From assembly GCF_000382345.1 (NCBI RefSeq), contig NZ_KB908093.1:1-64000 (forward strand): a DNA stretch of 64,000 bases, written 5' to 3'. The notes under the pieces are model-generated. The model was not told the origin of the DNA. It made no database searches and was given only the letters and a program-made list of their open reading frames with translations. Position numbers and translations under genes: made by a program. This stretch comes from Massilia niastensis DSM 21313 (GTDB lineage Bacteria > Pseudomonadota > Gammaproteobacteria > Burkholderiales > Burkholderiaceae_D). This document shows, piece by piece, positions 37,099 through 45,716 of this stretch (position 1 is its first letter; each line of letters opens with the position of its first letter).

Positions 37099-38751
37099 CT
37101 AAGCCGCCAGCCCGAGCTCGTCCTCGTCACCCCCCGCCTCCTCGTCATCCCCTGCACGCTCCACCGCTCCCAGCAAGGTCCGCAGGCGGTACAAGCGCTG
37201 GCGATAATTCCCCTCCGGCCCCGACGGACCGCAATCCACCTGCTCGAACAGCCGCGCGATGCGGTCCAGCGCCTGGCGCTCGTGCCGTGATTCCACCAGC
37301 ACCAGGCGGCGCTTGCTGCGCCCGTAGCTGGCGCGGATGTCGATCACCAGGCAGTGGCCCTGGTCGGCCGCGCCCACGTCGAGCAGCAGCGCTTCGGCGC
37401 GCGTCAGGCTGAACAGGGCCGCCAGTTCCAGCCGCGCGGCCAGCAGGGGATGGGCCGACTCCAGGCCGGGACGCGCCGCCAGCAGCCGCCCCGTTTCCGT
37501 GTACAGGGAAGAAGCCGGACGCGGCGCGATCTTGCCCAGCAGGGCGAGCGCCTCGGCCGAGCCCTGGGCGGCCGCCTTCTGCAGCCAGAAGACGGCGCGC
37601 ACGTCGTTGCATTCGTTCTCGCGCCGCGCCCGCCAGGCGATGTGGCCGCACTCGAGCTGCGCCGCGCGGTAACCCATGCCGGCGGCCCGTTCCAGGTATT
37701 TCTGCGCATCGGCGACATTGCGCTGTGAGAATTCAGGCTTGATATAGATGCGCGACAGCGCATACCAGGCCTGCGCCAGCCCCTGCTCGCCGGCCAGGGT
37801 CAGCCAGCGGATCGCCTTCTTGAAATTGGCCGCCCCGCCCTCGCCGGCGGCGACGCGCCGGCCATCGACCTGCATGCGCGCGCAGCGCAGGCCCAGCGCC
37901 AGCTGTGCGTGACGGTCGTGCTCGGCGGCAGCCAGTTCCCAGAAATTGTCGGGTTCGCCCGGCTCCGGCGCGACGCCATGGCCGGCGCCATGGCCGTCGA
38001 GCAGCCTGGCGCAGCGCGACAGCAAGGTGATCTCGTCGGGCGCGAAACGCTGCACTTCGCCCTGCTCGGCGCGCATCCGGACCAGGGCGCGCGCCAGCGG
38101 CAGCGCGCGCACCAGGAAATCGCGCCATTGGCCGGCCTCCCAGGCCTGCCCCAGCAGCGTGTACTGGGCCGGCGCGACGCCGCTGTCGGCCGCGCGCCGC
38201 AGCCAGCCGCCGGACTGCGCAAGGGTCCTGGCGGGACCGCGCCTGGCCGGCCCCGCCGCCGCAACCGGTGCGGCGGTGGCCGCCGTGGCGGCGGACGCCG
38301 CGGCAAGCGCCAGGCCGGGGTCGGCGCCGGCCCCGCCCGGCTGCTGCGCCAGCAGCCACTGCGCGTGGGGAAAGCCGGCGCGCGCCGCTTCCTCGAGCGC
38401 GCACAGGGCCTTGGCGCGCGCCTGCGCATCCACGCCCGCTCCGCCGCCAAGCACCAGCTGGGCGAACACCAGTCCGGCATGCACGCTGCCGTCGTCGTAG
38501 GCGCGCTCGTACCAGGGCAGCAGCGCCTGGCCGCTGCGCTGCGCCAGCTCGAAAGGAATGTGGTTGCCGATCAGTTGCCAGGCCGGGGGGCACTCCTGCC
38601 GCGCCGCCCGCTCGAGCCAGTGCAGGGCGGTCGGCAGGCTTTGCGGCAGCCCGACGCTGCCAAACAGATACAGCTTGCCCAGTTCGAGCTGGGCCGCAGC
38701 CTGCCCGGAGCGGGCATGCCGGATGATCGCCAGTTCTTCGCGGTTAGCCAT
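37099..38751 (-). CDS. Sel1-repeat (TPR-like) protein
   Basis: 550 residues. Repeats of the form A..LG..Y..G......A..WLE.AA..G run from residue ~20 to ~430, for example QLELGKLYLFGSVGLPQSL and WYALSRIYI. Sel1 solenoids mediate protein-protein contacts. The C-terminal ~110 residues (from LLLDVGAADQGHCLVIDIR) are not Sel1 and I do not recognise them; the extreme end is very acidic. The ATG at 38751 is chosen over the frame open to 38808 because MANREEL begins the conserved part. It is cytoplasmic (no signal) and its partner is unknown. Confidence 0.78.
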   Translation of the reverse strand: MANREELAIIRHARSGQAAAQLELGKLYLFGSVGLPQSLPTALHWLERAARQECPPAWQLIGNHIPFELAQRSGQALLPWYERAYDDGSVHAGLVFAQLVLGGGAGVDAQARAKALCALEEAARAGFPHAQWLLAQQPGGAGADPGLALAAASAATAATAAPVAAAGPARRGPARTLAQSGGWLRRAADSGVAPAQYTLLGQAWEAGQWRDFLVRALPLARALVRMRAEQGEVQRFAPDEITLLSRCARLLDGHGAGHGVAPEPGEPDNFWELAAAEHDRHAQLALGLRCARMQVDGRRVAAGEGGAANFKKAIRWLTLAGEQGLAQAWYALSRIYIKPEFSQRNVADAQKYLERAAGMGYRAAQLECGHIAWRARRENECNDVRAVFWLQKAAAQGSAEALALLGKIAPRPASSLYTETGRLLAARPGLESAHPLLAARLELAALFSLTRAEALLLDVGAADQGHCLVIDIRASYGRSKRRLVLVESRHERQALDRIARLFEQVDCGPSGPEGNYRQRLYRLRTLLGAVERAGDDEEAGGDEDELGLAA

Positions 38752-39347
38752 TGTCGTTCGTGTAAGCCATTGGCGAACCAGGCCGGACGCCTTAGCGACG
38801 CGAGGCACGCTACGGCAAGCCGGATCGGCTCGGCGGAAAAGTTTCCAATATACAAGGTATTGACAGTGTGTGTCGCCAGGGATGGCGGGTTTGCAAAAAG
38901 TTTAAGCCGGCGCCACCTGCGATTCGTCTGGATTTCCCCGATCTTTGCGCCGCCGCAAATCCCTGAACACCGGGCTGGCGCGTAGTAATGCCGTCTTTGC
39001 GACAGCCTGGTAAGCCTGCTGCGAAAAATCAGAAAAAGGTGTCGCGGTTTCGCGAAACGCACCAAGTCATTCAATTAAATCCATGCCGGAAGGGTGAAAT
39101 AGATCCGCTGAGGAGCTAGCGCTAACAATTTAAATAGAAATTTTGTTACATCCTTGATGACACGCGTTTCAAAAAAACAACAGCACGATTGGATTTATTG
39201 GCTTTCCACCAAGTACGGAGCCGATAATCAACCAATCAACGAATCTTGACGCAGGAAACAATTAAGGTGCACACATCCCGAGTGTCCAGCACGCTTGATC
39301 TCGACGCTCCGGATTATGCGATTCACCTAATAAAAGGAATACAAAGA
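38752..39347. other. 596-nt intergenic region upstream of the porins
   Basis: No gene is seen. It holds the start region of the Sel1 gene on the minus strand, with an AT patch TATATT near 38855-38865. The plus side contains a TTGACA (38870-38875) without a good -10, the 12-bp palindrome GTTTCGCGAAAC (39047-39058), the palindrome TAGCGCTA near 39117-39124, and AT-rich tracts including TTTTGTTACAT that recall OmpR sites. This is a long regulatory leader for the porin. Confidence 0.5.
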
Positions 39348-40385
39348 ATGAAAAAATCCCTCATGGCAGTCGCACTGCTTGGCGCTTTCGCCGGTGCGGC
39401 ACACGCGCAAACCACGGTGCAGATCTACGGTAATCTGGACGCGGGCGTGATCAAGCGCACCGGCCAGAGCCTGAATATCGGCAAGCGCGCAGCCAATACC
39501 CTGGGTTTCAAGGGTACTGAGGACCTCGGCAATGGCCTGAAGGCATTGTTCCAACTGGAAATTCGTTACGAGCCGGACACCGGCACCCTCGAAAGCGTCA
39601 CCCGTCCGCTGTTCCAGGGCCAGAGCCGCGTCGGCCTGCAAGGCGACTTCGGCATGGTCCGCCTCGGCCGCGGCCTGACCCCGTACCACGAAACCATCGG
39701 CGCCTTCGAGCCCTTCCACGCACTGCCGAGCCCGGCCGGTTTCTACGCCGACCTGGCGGTCGCCGGCTACACCTCGCAGCCGCTGGAACCGGCAGGCAAC
39801 TCGCATAACCGCTGGGGCAATGCTGTCTGGTACAACTCGCCGATCGTCGGCGGCTTCCAGCTGAACACCTCGATCGCGAGCAAGGAAGGCACCAACGGCG
39901 CCGCCTTCATCGGCCGCGGCACCGCAGCCGCTCCGCAGTATCCGGCCAACGCCCAGGCCTCGGCCAACCCGTTCTCGGTCAGCGCCACCTACAACTACGG
40001 CCCGGCGGCCTTCATGGCCGGCTACGAGCGCAACGCGGTCGAATCGAAGGTCTGGTCGATCGCGGCGTCGTTCAACGCGACCCCGGAACTGAAGCTGATG
40101 GGCATCTACTCCGACCAGGACCAGGGCCACACCCGCCTCCTGAACGCCGACACCAAGTCGTGGGTGCTGGGCGCGAACTACACCATGGGCCCGGGCAAGA
40201 TCCTGGCCGGCTATGGCCAGAAGGACACCGACGGCCTGAACAAGGTCAAGCAGCTCTCGCTGGGCTACGAGTACAGCCTGTCGAAGCGCACCTACCTGTA
40301 CATCGACGCATCGCGCAAGCGTGGCCTGACCGCCATCCCGTCGGCAGTCAACCACTACGACGTGGGCGTGAACCACTCGTTCTAA
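39348..40385 (+). CDS. Outer membrane porin, Gram-negative trimeric type (first copy)
   Basis: 345 residues. The signal peptide MKKSLMAVALLGAFAGAAHA is followed by TTVQIYGNLDAGV, the classic betaproteobacterial porin start. Then come the loop-rich 16-strand barrel and a C-terminal Phe (VNHSF) recognised by the BAM complex. It forms general diffusion channels. The ATG at 39348 has AAAGGAAT upstream; the frame is open to 39246 but without a signal peptide. A second porin follows, separated by a terminator. Confidence 0.93.
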   Translation: MKKSLMAVALLGAFAGAAHAQTTVQIYGNLDAGVIKRTGQSLNIGKRAANTLGFKGTEDLGNGLKALFQLEIRYEPDTGTLESVTRPLFQGQSRVGLQGDFGMVRLGRGLTPYHETIGAFEPFHALPSPAGFYADLAVAGYTSQPLEPAGNSHNRWGNAVWYNSPIVGGFQLNTSIASKEGTNGAAFIGRGTAAAPQYPANAQASANPFSVSATYNYGPAAFMAGYERNAVESKVWSIAASFNATPELKLMGIYSDQDQGHTRLLNADTKSWVLGANYTMGPGKILAGYGQKDTDGLNKVKQLSLGYEYSLSKRTYLYIDASRKRGLTAIPSAVNHYDVGVNHSF

Positions 40386-40423
40386 GCGGGAAGGCGCGGG
40401 TTGCGGCCCGCGGCAGCTACCCA

Positions 40424-40459
40424 GGGCGGATATGGGCAACCATGTCCGCCTTCGTTTTT
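40424..40459 (+). terminator. Terminator between the two porin genes
   Basis: The stem GGCGGATATGG/CCATGTCCGCC (40425-40435, 40440-40450), with one T-G wobble and a GCAA tetraloop, is followed by TTCGTTTTT. Confidence 0.9.
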
Positions 40460-40602
40460 GATCAATCTCTGTAGTGTTTTCACAACGTATCGTGGGATGT
40501 GAACAATTTCCGCACGAGCGTTCTGTACAGTGCGCACCACGAGTGGCATATTTGCAATGCGACCAAGCAACTAAATTGCTAAGAACAAACCATGGAGACC
40601 CA

Positions 40603-41883
40603 ATGAAGAAGAGCCTTATCGCCGCCCTGCTCGGCGCCACCTTCGCAACTTCCGCCCTGGCCCAGACCAGCGTCCAGATCTACGGTATCGCCGACGCCGG
40701 CGTGATGTGGCAAAAAGGCGGCCCGACCAAGATCTACAGCGGCGGCGCCGACGGTTCGCGCATCGGCTTCAAGGGCACCGAAGACCTCGGTAACGGCTAC
40801 AAGGCGATCTTCAACCTCGAGGCGCGCGTCGAACTCGATACCGGCACCCAGCAGCCGACCCTGATGAACGACAATCCGGGCCGCTACCTGCTGCGCGGCA
40901 TGCAAGGCATCCCGGCTGCGATCCTCGACCGCCTCCAGGCCACCATCCAGCCGCCTGGCGGCCCGGCCGTGAACCAGGAACGCGCCCTGTTCGACCGCAC
41001 GTCCTACGTCGGCATGATCACCCCGATCGGCGCCATCATGCTGGGCAACATGTACACCCCGGGCTACGAGGTGTTCAACATGGCCGACGTCTTTGAATCC
41101 GGCACCGCCGGCACCTGGGGCCACGTGACCGGCGGCACCGCCGGCTTCACCGCGCTCGGCGCCGACATCCGCTCGAAGGAAGCGGTCCAGTACCGCATCG
41201 CCCTGCCGAACGGCATCGGCGGCTCGCTGATGTACGGCGCGCGCGGTTCGGGCTACCTCGGCCGCTACAACAAGTTCCGCGCCGGCGCCCTGACCTACAA
41301 GGCGAACGGCTTCGACGTCGGCGTCGGCTACAACCATGGCTACGAGCGCCAGGGCCGTCCGAGCCTGCGCACCACCACGGTCGGCGGCTCCTACACCCTG
41401 AACGACACCTGGAAGTTCTTCGCCGGCTTCCACAGCCAGCGCAACAGCAACTCGGCCCTGATCCCCGACTACCTGGGCGGCTGGGACGCGGCCGTGGTGC
41501 CGGCACTGACGGCGCAGGGCATTCCGGCGGCCACCCAGGCCGCGCTGCGCGGCATCTTCTCGCGTGCGATCACCGCCAACACCCAGCAGGATGCGAAGAG
41601 CTACCAGGCCGGCCTGCACTACCGCCTCGGCAGCGGCCGCGTCATGGCCTCGTACGCGCACCAGAACGACCGTACCGCCTCGAACAGCGACGCCAACCTG
41701 TACGCGATCGGCTACGACTACTTCCTGTCGAAGCGCACCGACCTGTACACCGTCGCCGCCTTCATCAAGAACGACAATGAAGCGCAATATTCGCCGGGCA
41801 CCGCGGGCAACCCGGGCGGCTTCACCGAAACGCCGGGCGCCGACGGCCGCGCACTGCAGATCGGCATCCGCCACCGCTTCTGA
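40603..41883 (+). CDS. Outer membrane porin, Gram-negative trimeric type (second copy)
   Basis: 426 residues, ~80 longer than the first copy. The signal is MKKSLIAALLGATFATSALA, followed by TSVQIYGIADAGV, and the C-terminal GIRHRF ends in Phe. The extra length lies in extracellular loops, including a stretch after residue 85 (LRGMQGIPAAILDRLQATIQ) and another around DYLGGWDAAVVPALTAQG. The different loops suggest different solute choice. ATG 40603 has GGAG 7 nt upstream. It has its own terminator, so it is regulated apart from copy one. Confidence 0.93.
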   Translation: MKKSLIAALLGATFATSALAQTSVQIYGIADAGVMWQKGGPTKIYSGGADGSRIGFKGTEDLGNGYKAIFNLEARVELDTGTQQPTLMNDNPGRYLLRGMQGIPAAILDRLQATIQPPGGPAVNQERALFDRTSYVGMITPIGAIMLGNMYTPGYEVFNMADVFESGTAGTWGHVTGGTAGFTALGADIRSKEAVQYRIALPNGIGGSLMYGARGSGYLGRYNKFRAGALTYKANGFDVGVGYNHGYERQGRPSLRTTTVGGSYTLNDTWKFFAGFHSQRNSNSALIPDYLGGWDAAVVPALTAQGIPAATQAALRGIFSRAITANTQQDAKSYQAGLHYRLGSGRVMASYAHQNDRTASNSDANLYAIGYDYFLSKRTDLYTVAAFIKNDNEAQYSPGTAGNPGGFTETPGADGRALQIGIRHRF

Positions 41884-41901
41884 CGGCCTGCGCCGTGGAC
41901 C

Positions 41902-41929
41902 AAAAGACGCCTGCGGGCGTCTTTTTTTA
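41902..41929 (+). terminator. Terminator after the second porin
   Basis: The stem AAGACGCC/GGCGTCTT (41904-41911, 41916-41923) with loop TGCG is followed by a T7 run. It is a strong rho-independent terminator. Confidence 0.93.
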
Positions 41930-41993
41930 TGTCCGTCCGCCTGTTCCGGTCAGGTAGAATGTCAAACGATTACCTCCAACCAAGAATTTCTTC

Positions 41994-42656
41994 ATGACCG
42001 CAACACTGGACTCCGCCGCCGTCGCACAATTCCTGATCGACCACCCGCAGTTCTTCGAAGAACAGGCCGCCCTGCTGGGCGAGGTCAAGCTGTCCAGCCC
42101 CCTGACCGGCCGCGCCGTGTCGCTGCAGGAGCGCCAGATGGAAGTCATGCGCGACAAGTACCGCGCGCTCGAACTGCGCCTGTCCGACCTGTCGCGCCGC
42201 GCCGAGGAAAACGCCGGCATCGCCAACCGCTTCCATGCCTGGACCCAGGCCCTGCTGGTCTCGGGCGGCGGCGCGGCCATGGCGCGCGACCTGGCCGACG
42301 GCCTGCGCACCCACTTTGCCGTTCCCCAGGTCACCCTGCGCCTGTGGAATGTCGCGCCCGAACACGCCGGCGCCTGGTTCGCCAGCGGCGTCTCGGACGA
42401 CGCCCGCATCTTCGCCAACAGCCTGCGCGCGCCCTACTGCGGCCCGAACAACGACTTCGAAGCGGTGCGCTGGCTCGACGACGCGGCCTCGGTGCGCTCC
42501 ACCGTGATGCTGCCGCTCGGCCCGCACGGCCAGACCTTCGGCCTGCTGGTGCTCGGCTCGCCGGACCTGGAGCGCTTCACCACCGCGATGGCGACCGACT
42601 TCCTGGTCCACATCGCCGCCACCGCCAGCACCGCGCTGGCGCCGCTGCGCGCCTGA
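41994..42656 (+). CDS. DUF484 family protein
   Basis: 220 residues. The N-terminal FLIDHPQFFEEQAALL is the DUF484 signature, followed by a coiled-coil segment (LQERQMEVMRDKYRALELRL) and a GAF-like C-terminal domain. The gene is conserved upstream of xerC in proteobacteria; its function is not established. The stop is 2 nt before the xerC start. Confidence 0.92.
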   Translation: MTATLDSAAVAQFLIDHPQFFEEQAALLGEVKLSSPLTGRAVSLQERQMEVMRDKYRALELRLSDLSRRAEENAGIANRFHAWTQALLVSGGGAAMARDLADGLRTHFAVPQVTLRLWNVAPEHAGAWFASGVSDDARIFANSLRAPYCGPNNDFEAVRWLDDAASVRSTVMLPLGPHGQTFGLLVLGSPDLERFTTAMATDFLVHIAATASTALAPLRA

Positions 42657-42658
42657 AC

Positions 42659-43624
42659 ATGGACGCGCCCGCCGGCACGGTGGAACGGGCCGCGCAGGAC
42701 TGGGCCGCGCGCTACCTCGGCGAGCTGGCCACCCAGCGCCAGCTGTCGCCGCACACCATCGCCGCCTACGGGCGCGACCTGGCCGAACTGGGCCAGCTGG
42801 CCGGCCACGCCGACTGGGCCCGCCTGACCCACGCCGACATCCGCCGCTTCGCGGCCAGGCTGCACGCGGGCGGCCAGTCGGCGCGCTCGATCGCGCGCAA
42901 GCTCTCGGGCTGGCGCGGCTTCTACGAATGGCTGGCGCGCCAGACCGCACTGCCGGCCAACCCGGTCGACGGCGTGCGCGCGCCGCGCCGTCCCAAGGCG
43001 CTGCCGAAGGCGCTGGCGGTGGACGACGCGGTGCAGCTGATGGAAGCGAACGTCCACGGCCATCCGGAACCCTTCGAGCTGTGCAACCGCGCGATGTTCG
43101 AGCTGCTGTATTCGAGCGGCCTGCGGGTGTCCGAGCTGGCCGGGCTGGACCTGGCCTACCGCGACGCCGCCGCCGCTCCGTCCTCGGCCTCGACCTCGCC
43201 CGGCTGGCTCGACCTGGATGGCGGCGAAGTGGTGGTCACCGGCAAGGGCGGCAAGATGCGCCGGGTGCCGGTCGGCGGCCCCGCGCGCGCGGCGCTGGCG
43301 GCCTGGCTGGCGGTGCGCCCGCCGGCGCGCGACGGCAGCGCCGCCCTGTTCCTGTCGGCGCGCGCCACCCGCATCACGCCGCGCGTGGTGCAGCAGCGCC
43401 TGAAGCAGCATGCGCTGCGCGCCGGCACCGCGGTGCACGTGCATCCGCACGTGCTGCGCCACTCGTTCGCCTCGCACCTGCTGCAATCCTCGGGCGACCT
43501 GCGCGCCGTGCAGGAACTGCTCGGACATGCCAGCATCACCTCGACCCAGGTGTATACCTCGCTCGATTTCCAGCACCTGGCCGCGGTGTACGACCGCGCC
43601 CATCCGCGCGCCAAATCGAAGTAG
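42659..43624 (+). CDS. xerC: Tyrosine recombinase XerC
   Basis: 321 residues. With XerD it resolves chromosome dimers at dif. It has an N-terminal SAM-like core-binding domain (LATQRQLSPHTIAAYGRDL) and a catalytic domain with Arg in SGLRVSEL, Lys in GKGGKMRRVP, HVLRHSFASH, the second His in LGHASITST and the Tyr nucleophile in QVYTSLDF. A short Ala/Ser-rich insert (AAAAPSSASTSPG) sits after the first catalytic block. The gene follows DUF484 immediately, as in many proteobacteria, marking it as chromosomal XerC rather than a phage integrase. Confidence 0.96.
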   Translation: MDAPAGTVERAAQDWAARYLGELATQRQLSPHTIAAYGRDLAELGQLAGHADWARLTHADIRRFAARLHAGGQSARSIARKLSGWRGFYEWLARQTALPANPVDGVRAPRRPKALPKALAVDDAVQLMEANVHGHPEPFELCNRAMFELLYSSGLRVSELAGLDLAYRDAAAAPSSASTSPGWLDLDGGEVVVTGKGGKMRRVPVGGPARAALAAWLAVRPPARDGSAALFLSARATRITPRVVQQRLKQHALRAGTAVHVHPHVLRHSFASHLLQSSGDLRAVQELLGHASITSTQVYTSLDFQHLAAVYDRAHPRAKSK

Positions 43625-43771
43625 CACGCCGGGCACGGCGAACACGGCGCGCGGCGCTGAGCTGCGTCAATACGTGGCATGGTTGATGGTGAGCTTGCAA
43701 GAATTGCGGCATAATCCCCCGGTTCTCCCGTCTCATCCTGTCCCACCCGGACCCCAACCGAACGAGTAATC

Positions 43772-44824
43772 ATGGACCTGATCCCAAGCACCATCCTCAC
43801 CGGCTTCCTCGGCGCAGGCAAGACCACCCTGCTCAACCGCATCCTGCAGGAAGAGCACGGCATGCGCATCGCCGTGATCGAGAACGAATTCGGCCAGGAG
43901 AATATCGACAACGAAATCCTGGTCCAGGACAGCAGCGAGCAGATCGTGGAAATGAACAACGGCTGCATCTGCTGCACCGTGCGCGGCGACCTGATCGTGG
44001 CCCTGACCAGCCTGGCGCAGAAGCGCGCCGCCGGCGAGATCGCCTTCGACCGCGTGGTGATCGAGACCACCGGCCTCGCCAACCCCGGCCCGGTGGCGCA
44101 GACCTTCTTCGTGGACGAGGAAGTGGGCGCCAACTACCTGCTCGACGCCGTGGTCACCGTGGTCGATGCGCGCCATGCCATGGACCAGCTGGACCAGCAC
44201 GAGGAAGCGCAGCGCCAGGTCGGCTTTGCCGACAAGATCCTGCTGTCGAAGACAGACCTGGTCGACGCCGCCGCGGTCGAGACGCTGAAGACGCGTTTGC
44301 ACCGGATGAACCCGCGCGCCCCGATCTCGACCAGCGACTTCGGCCGCGCGCCGATCGCCGAGGTGCTCGACCTGCGCGGCTTCAACCTGAACGACAAGCT
44401 GGAACTCGACCCGGACTTCCTGCAGGTCGAGGAAGGCCACGACCACGACCACGATGATGCGCATTGCGGCCATGAGCACGAGCACACCGAGGCCTGCGGC
44501 CACGACCATCACCACAGCCACCACACGGACGACATCGCCGCCTTCGTGTTCAAGAGCGAGCGCGCATTCGATCCGGAACGCCTGGAACAGTTCCTGGGCA
44601 GCCTGGTGCAGGTCTTCGGCCCGCAGATGCTGCGCTACAAGGGCGTGCTGCGCATGCAGGGCGTCGACCGCAAGGTCGTTTTCCAGGGCGTGCACCAGAT
44701 TATGGGCAGCGACGTCGGACCGAAATGGGGCGAAAACGAGACACCCGGCAGTAAAATGGTCTTTATTGGCAAAAATTTACCAAAAGACGTTTTTGTCCGC
44801 GGTCTTGAACAATGTTTGGTATAA
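43772..44824 (+). CDS. COG0523 (CobW/ZNG-like) GTP-binding metallochaperone
   Basis: 350 residues, G3E GTPase. The Walker A GFLGAGKTTLLN is at the N-terminus, then ENEFGQENID, the metal-binding CxCC in NGCICCTVRGDL, and the NKxD-like SKTD. A His-rich loop (13 His and 2 Cys within ~35 residues near 228-262) probably stores or passes Zn or a similar metal. The C-terminal CobW domain is present. Such proteins transfer metal to client enzymes. It is upstream of a Cys-poor dksA, an association seen in zinc-limitation loci of other bacteria. No clear Zur box was found upstream. Confidence 0.9.
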   Translation: MDLIPSTILTGFLGAGKTTLLNRILQEEHGMRIAVIENEFGQENIDNEILVQDSSEQIVEMNNGCICCTVRGDLIVALTSLAQKRAAGEIAFDRVVIETTGLANPGPVAQTFFVDEEVGANYLLDAVVTVVDARHAMDQLDQHEEAQRQVGFADKILLSKTDLVDAAAVETLKTRLHRMNPRAPISTSDFGRAPIAEVLDLRGFNLNDKLELDPDFLQVEEGHDHDHDDAHCGHEHEHTEACGHDHHHSHHTDDIAAFVFKSERAFDPERLEQFLGSLVQVFGPQMLRYKGVLRMQGVDRKVVFQGVHQIMGSDVGPKWGENETPGSKMVFIGKNLPKDVFVRGLEQCLV

Positions 44825-45065
44825 ACTACATTGGTTTTACTAGTATGCCCGGGCCTGCCTGATGGCCTGCCTCGACAGTTGTCACAGGAGTCCGGATTAC
44901 GCCCCAGCAGTGTACCGTTCTGCCCGCGCAAGCGGCAGGACAGGATAGATGGGACGGCGGGCCCTCGCCGTCAAGGCAGCGTCGGACGCATACACCTTGT
45001 AGCATCGGAGGTGTAACGGCTGAGTAAGCTGATAAAATGAAAACCTCTGTCGTATCGAAGGCATC

Positions 45066-45515
45066 ATGACTAAAACAACGAAACCGAATACCGCCCAACC
45101 CGAAGAACGCCTCCTGACGGAAGAAGAGATTCGGGCGATGAGCGACGACGACTACATGAATCCGGCGCAGCTCGCCTTTTTCAAGAACCGCCTGCAGGAA
45201 CTCGAAAAAGAACTGCTGAAAAACGCCGGCGAAACCACGGAACACCTGCGCGAAACCGTCCTGGTTCCAGATCCGGCCGACCGCGCCACGATCGAGGAAG
45301 AGCACGCTCTGGAACTGCGTACCCGCGACCGCGAACGCAAGCTGCTGAAGAAAGTCCAGCAGTCGCTGCAGTCCATCGAAGCCGGCGAATACGGCTGGTG
45401 CGAGGAAACCGGCGAGCCGATCGGCATCCCGCGCCTGATCGCGCGCCCGACTGCCACCCTGTCGCTGGAAGCCCAGCAACGCCGCGAGCTCAAGCAGAAA
45501 CTCTACGGCGACTGA
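45066..45515 (+). CDS. dksA: RNA polymerase-binding transcription factor DksA, Cys-poor type
   Basis: 149 residues. It binds the RNA polymerase secondary channel and works with ppGpp to adjust rRNA and amino-acid gene transcription. The coiled coil tip bears DPADRA, with conserved acidic residues. The C-terminal globular domain reads GWCEETGEPIGIPRLIARP then TATLSLEAQ: only the first of four zinc Cys is kept, so it probably does not bind zinc in the usual way. Alpha- and betaproteobacterial homologues often share this. It is followed by a strong terminator. Confidence 0.95.
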   Translation: MTKTTKPNTAQPEERLLTEEEIRAMSDDDYMNPAQLAFFKNRLQELEKELLKNAGETTEHLRETVLVPDPADRATIEEEHALELRTRDRERKLLKKVQQSLQSIEAGEYGWCEETGEPIGIPRLIARPTATLSLEAQQRRELKQKLYGD

Positions 45516-45533
45516 GCGGCCCGCGCCCCATCG

Positions 45534-45566
45534 AAAAAGCATGCGACACCCTCGCATGCTTTTTTC
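45534..45566 (+). terminator. Terminator after dksA
   Basis: The stem AGCATGCGA/TCGCATGCT (45538-45546, 45552-45560) with a 5-nt loop is flanked by A5 and T6. It could work in both directions. Confidence 0.93.
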
Positions 45567-45716
45567 GTTTACGACGCTCCGGCTGTACCTGTCGTGCATG
45601 CATATTCTTTCCCATGGGATACACTAGCTGCCGACGCGTGCGCGCAGCACGCGCCAAAGCGGTCCGTGCTAAGGTCTGGCGCGTACCTACCGGTTGACTG
45701 ACGGACAACGGGGATC

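Noticed and set aside
42659..43624. Phage or integron integrase
   Set aside because: The tyrosine recombinase follows DUF484 directly and has XerC features; no mobile DNA flanks it.
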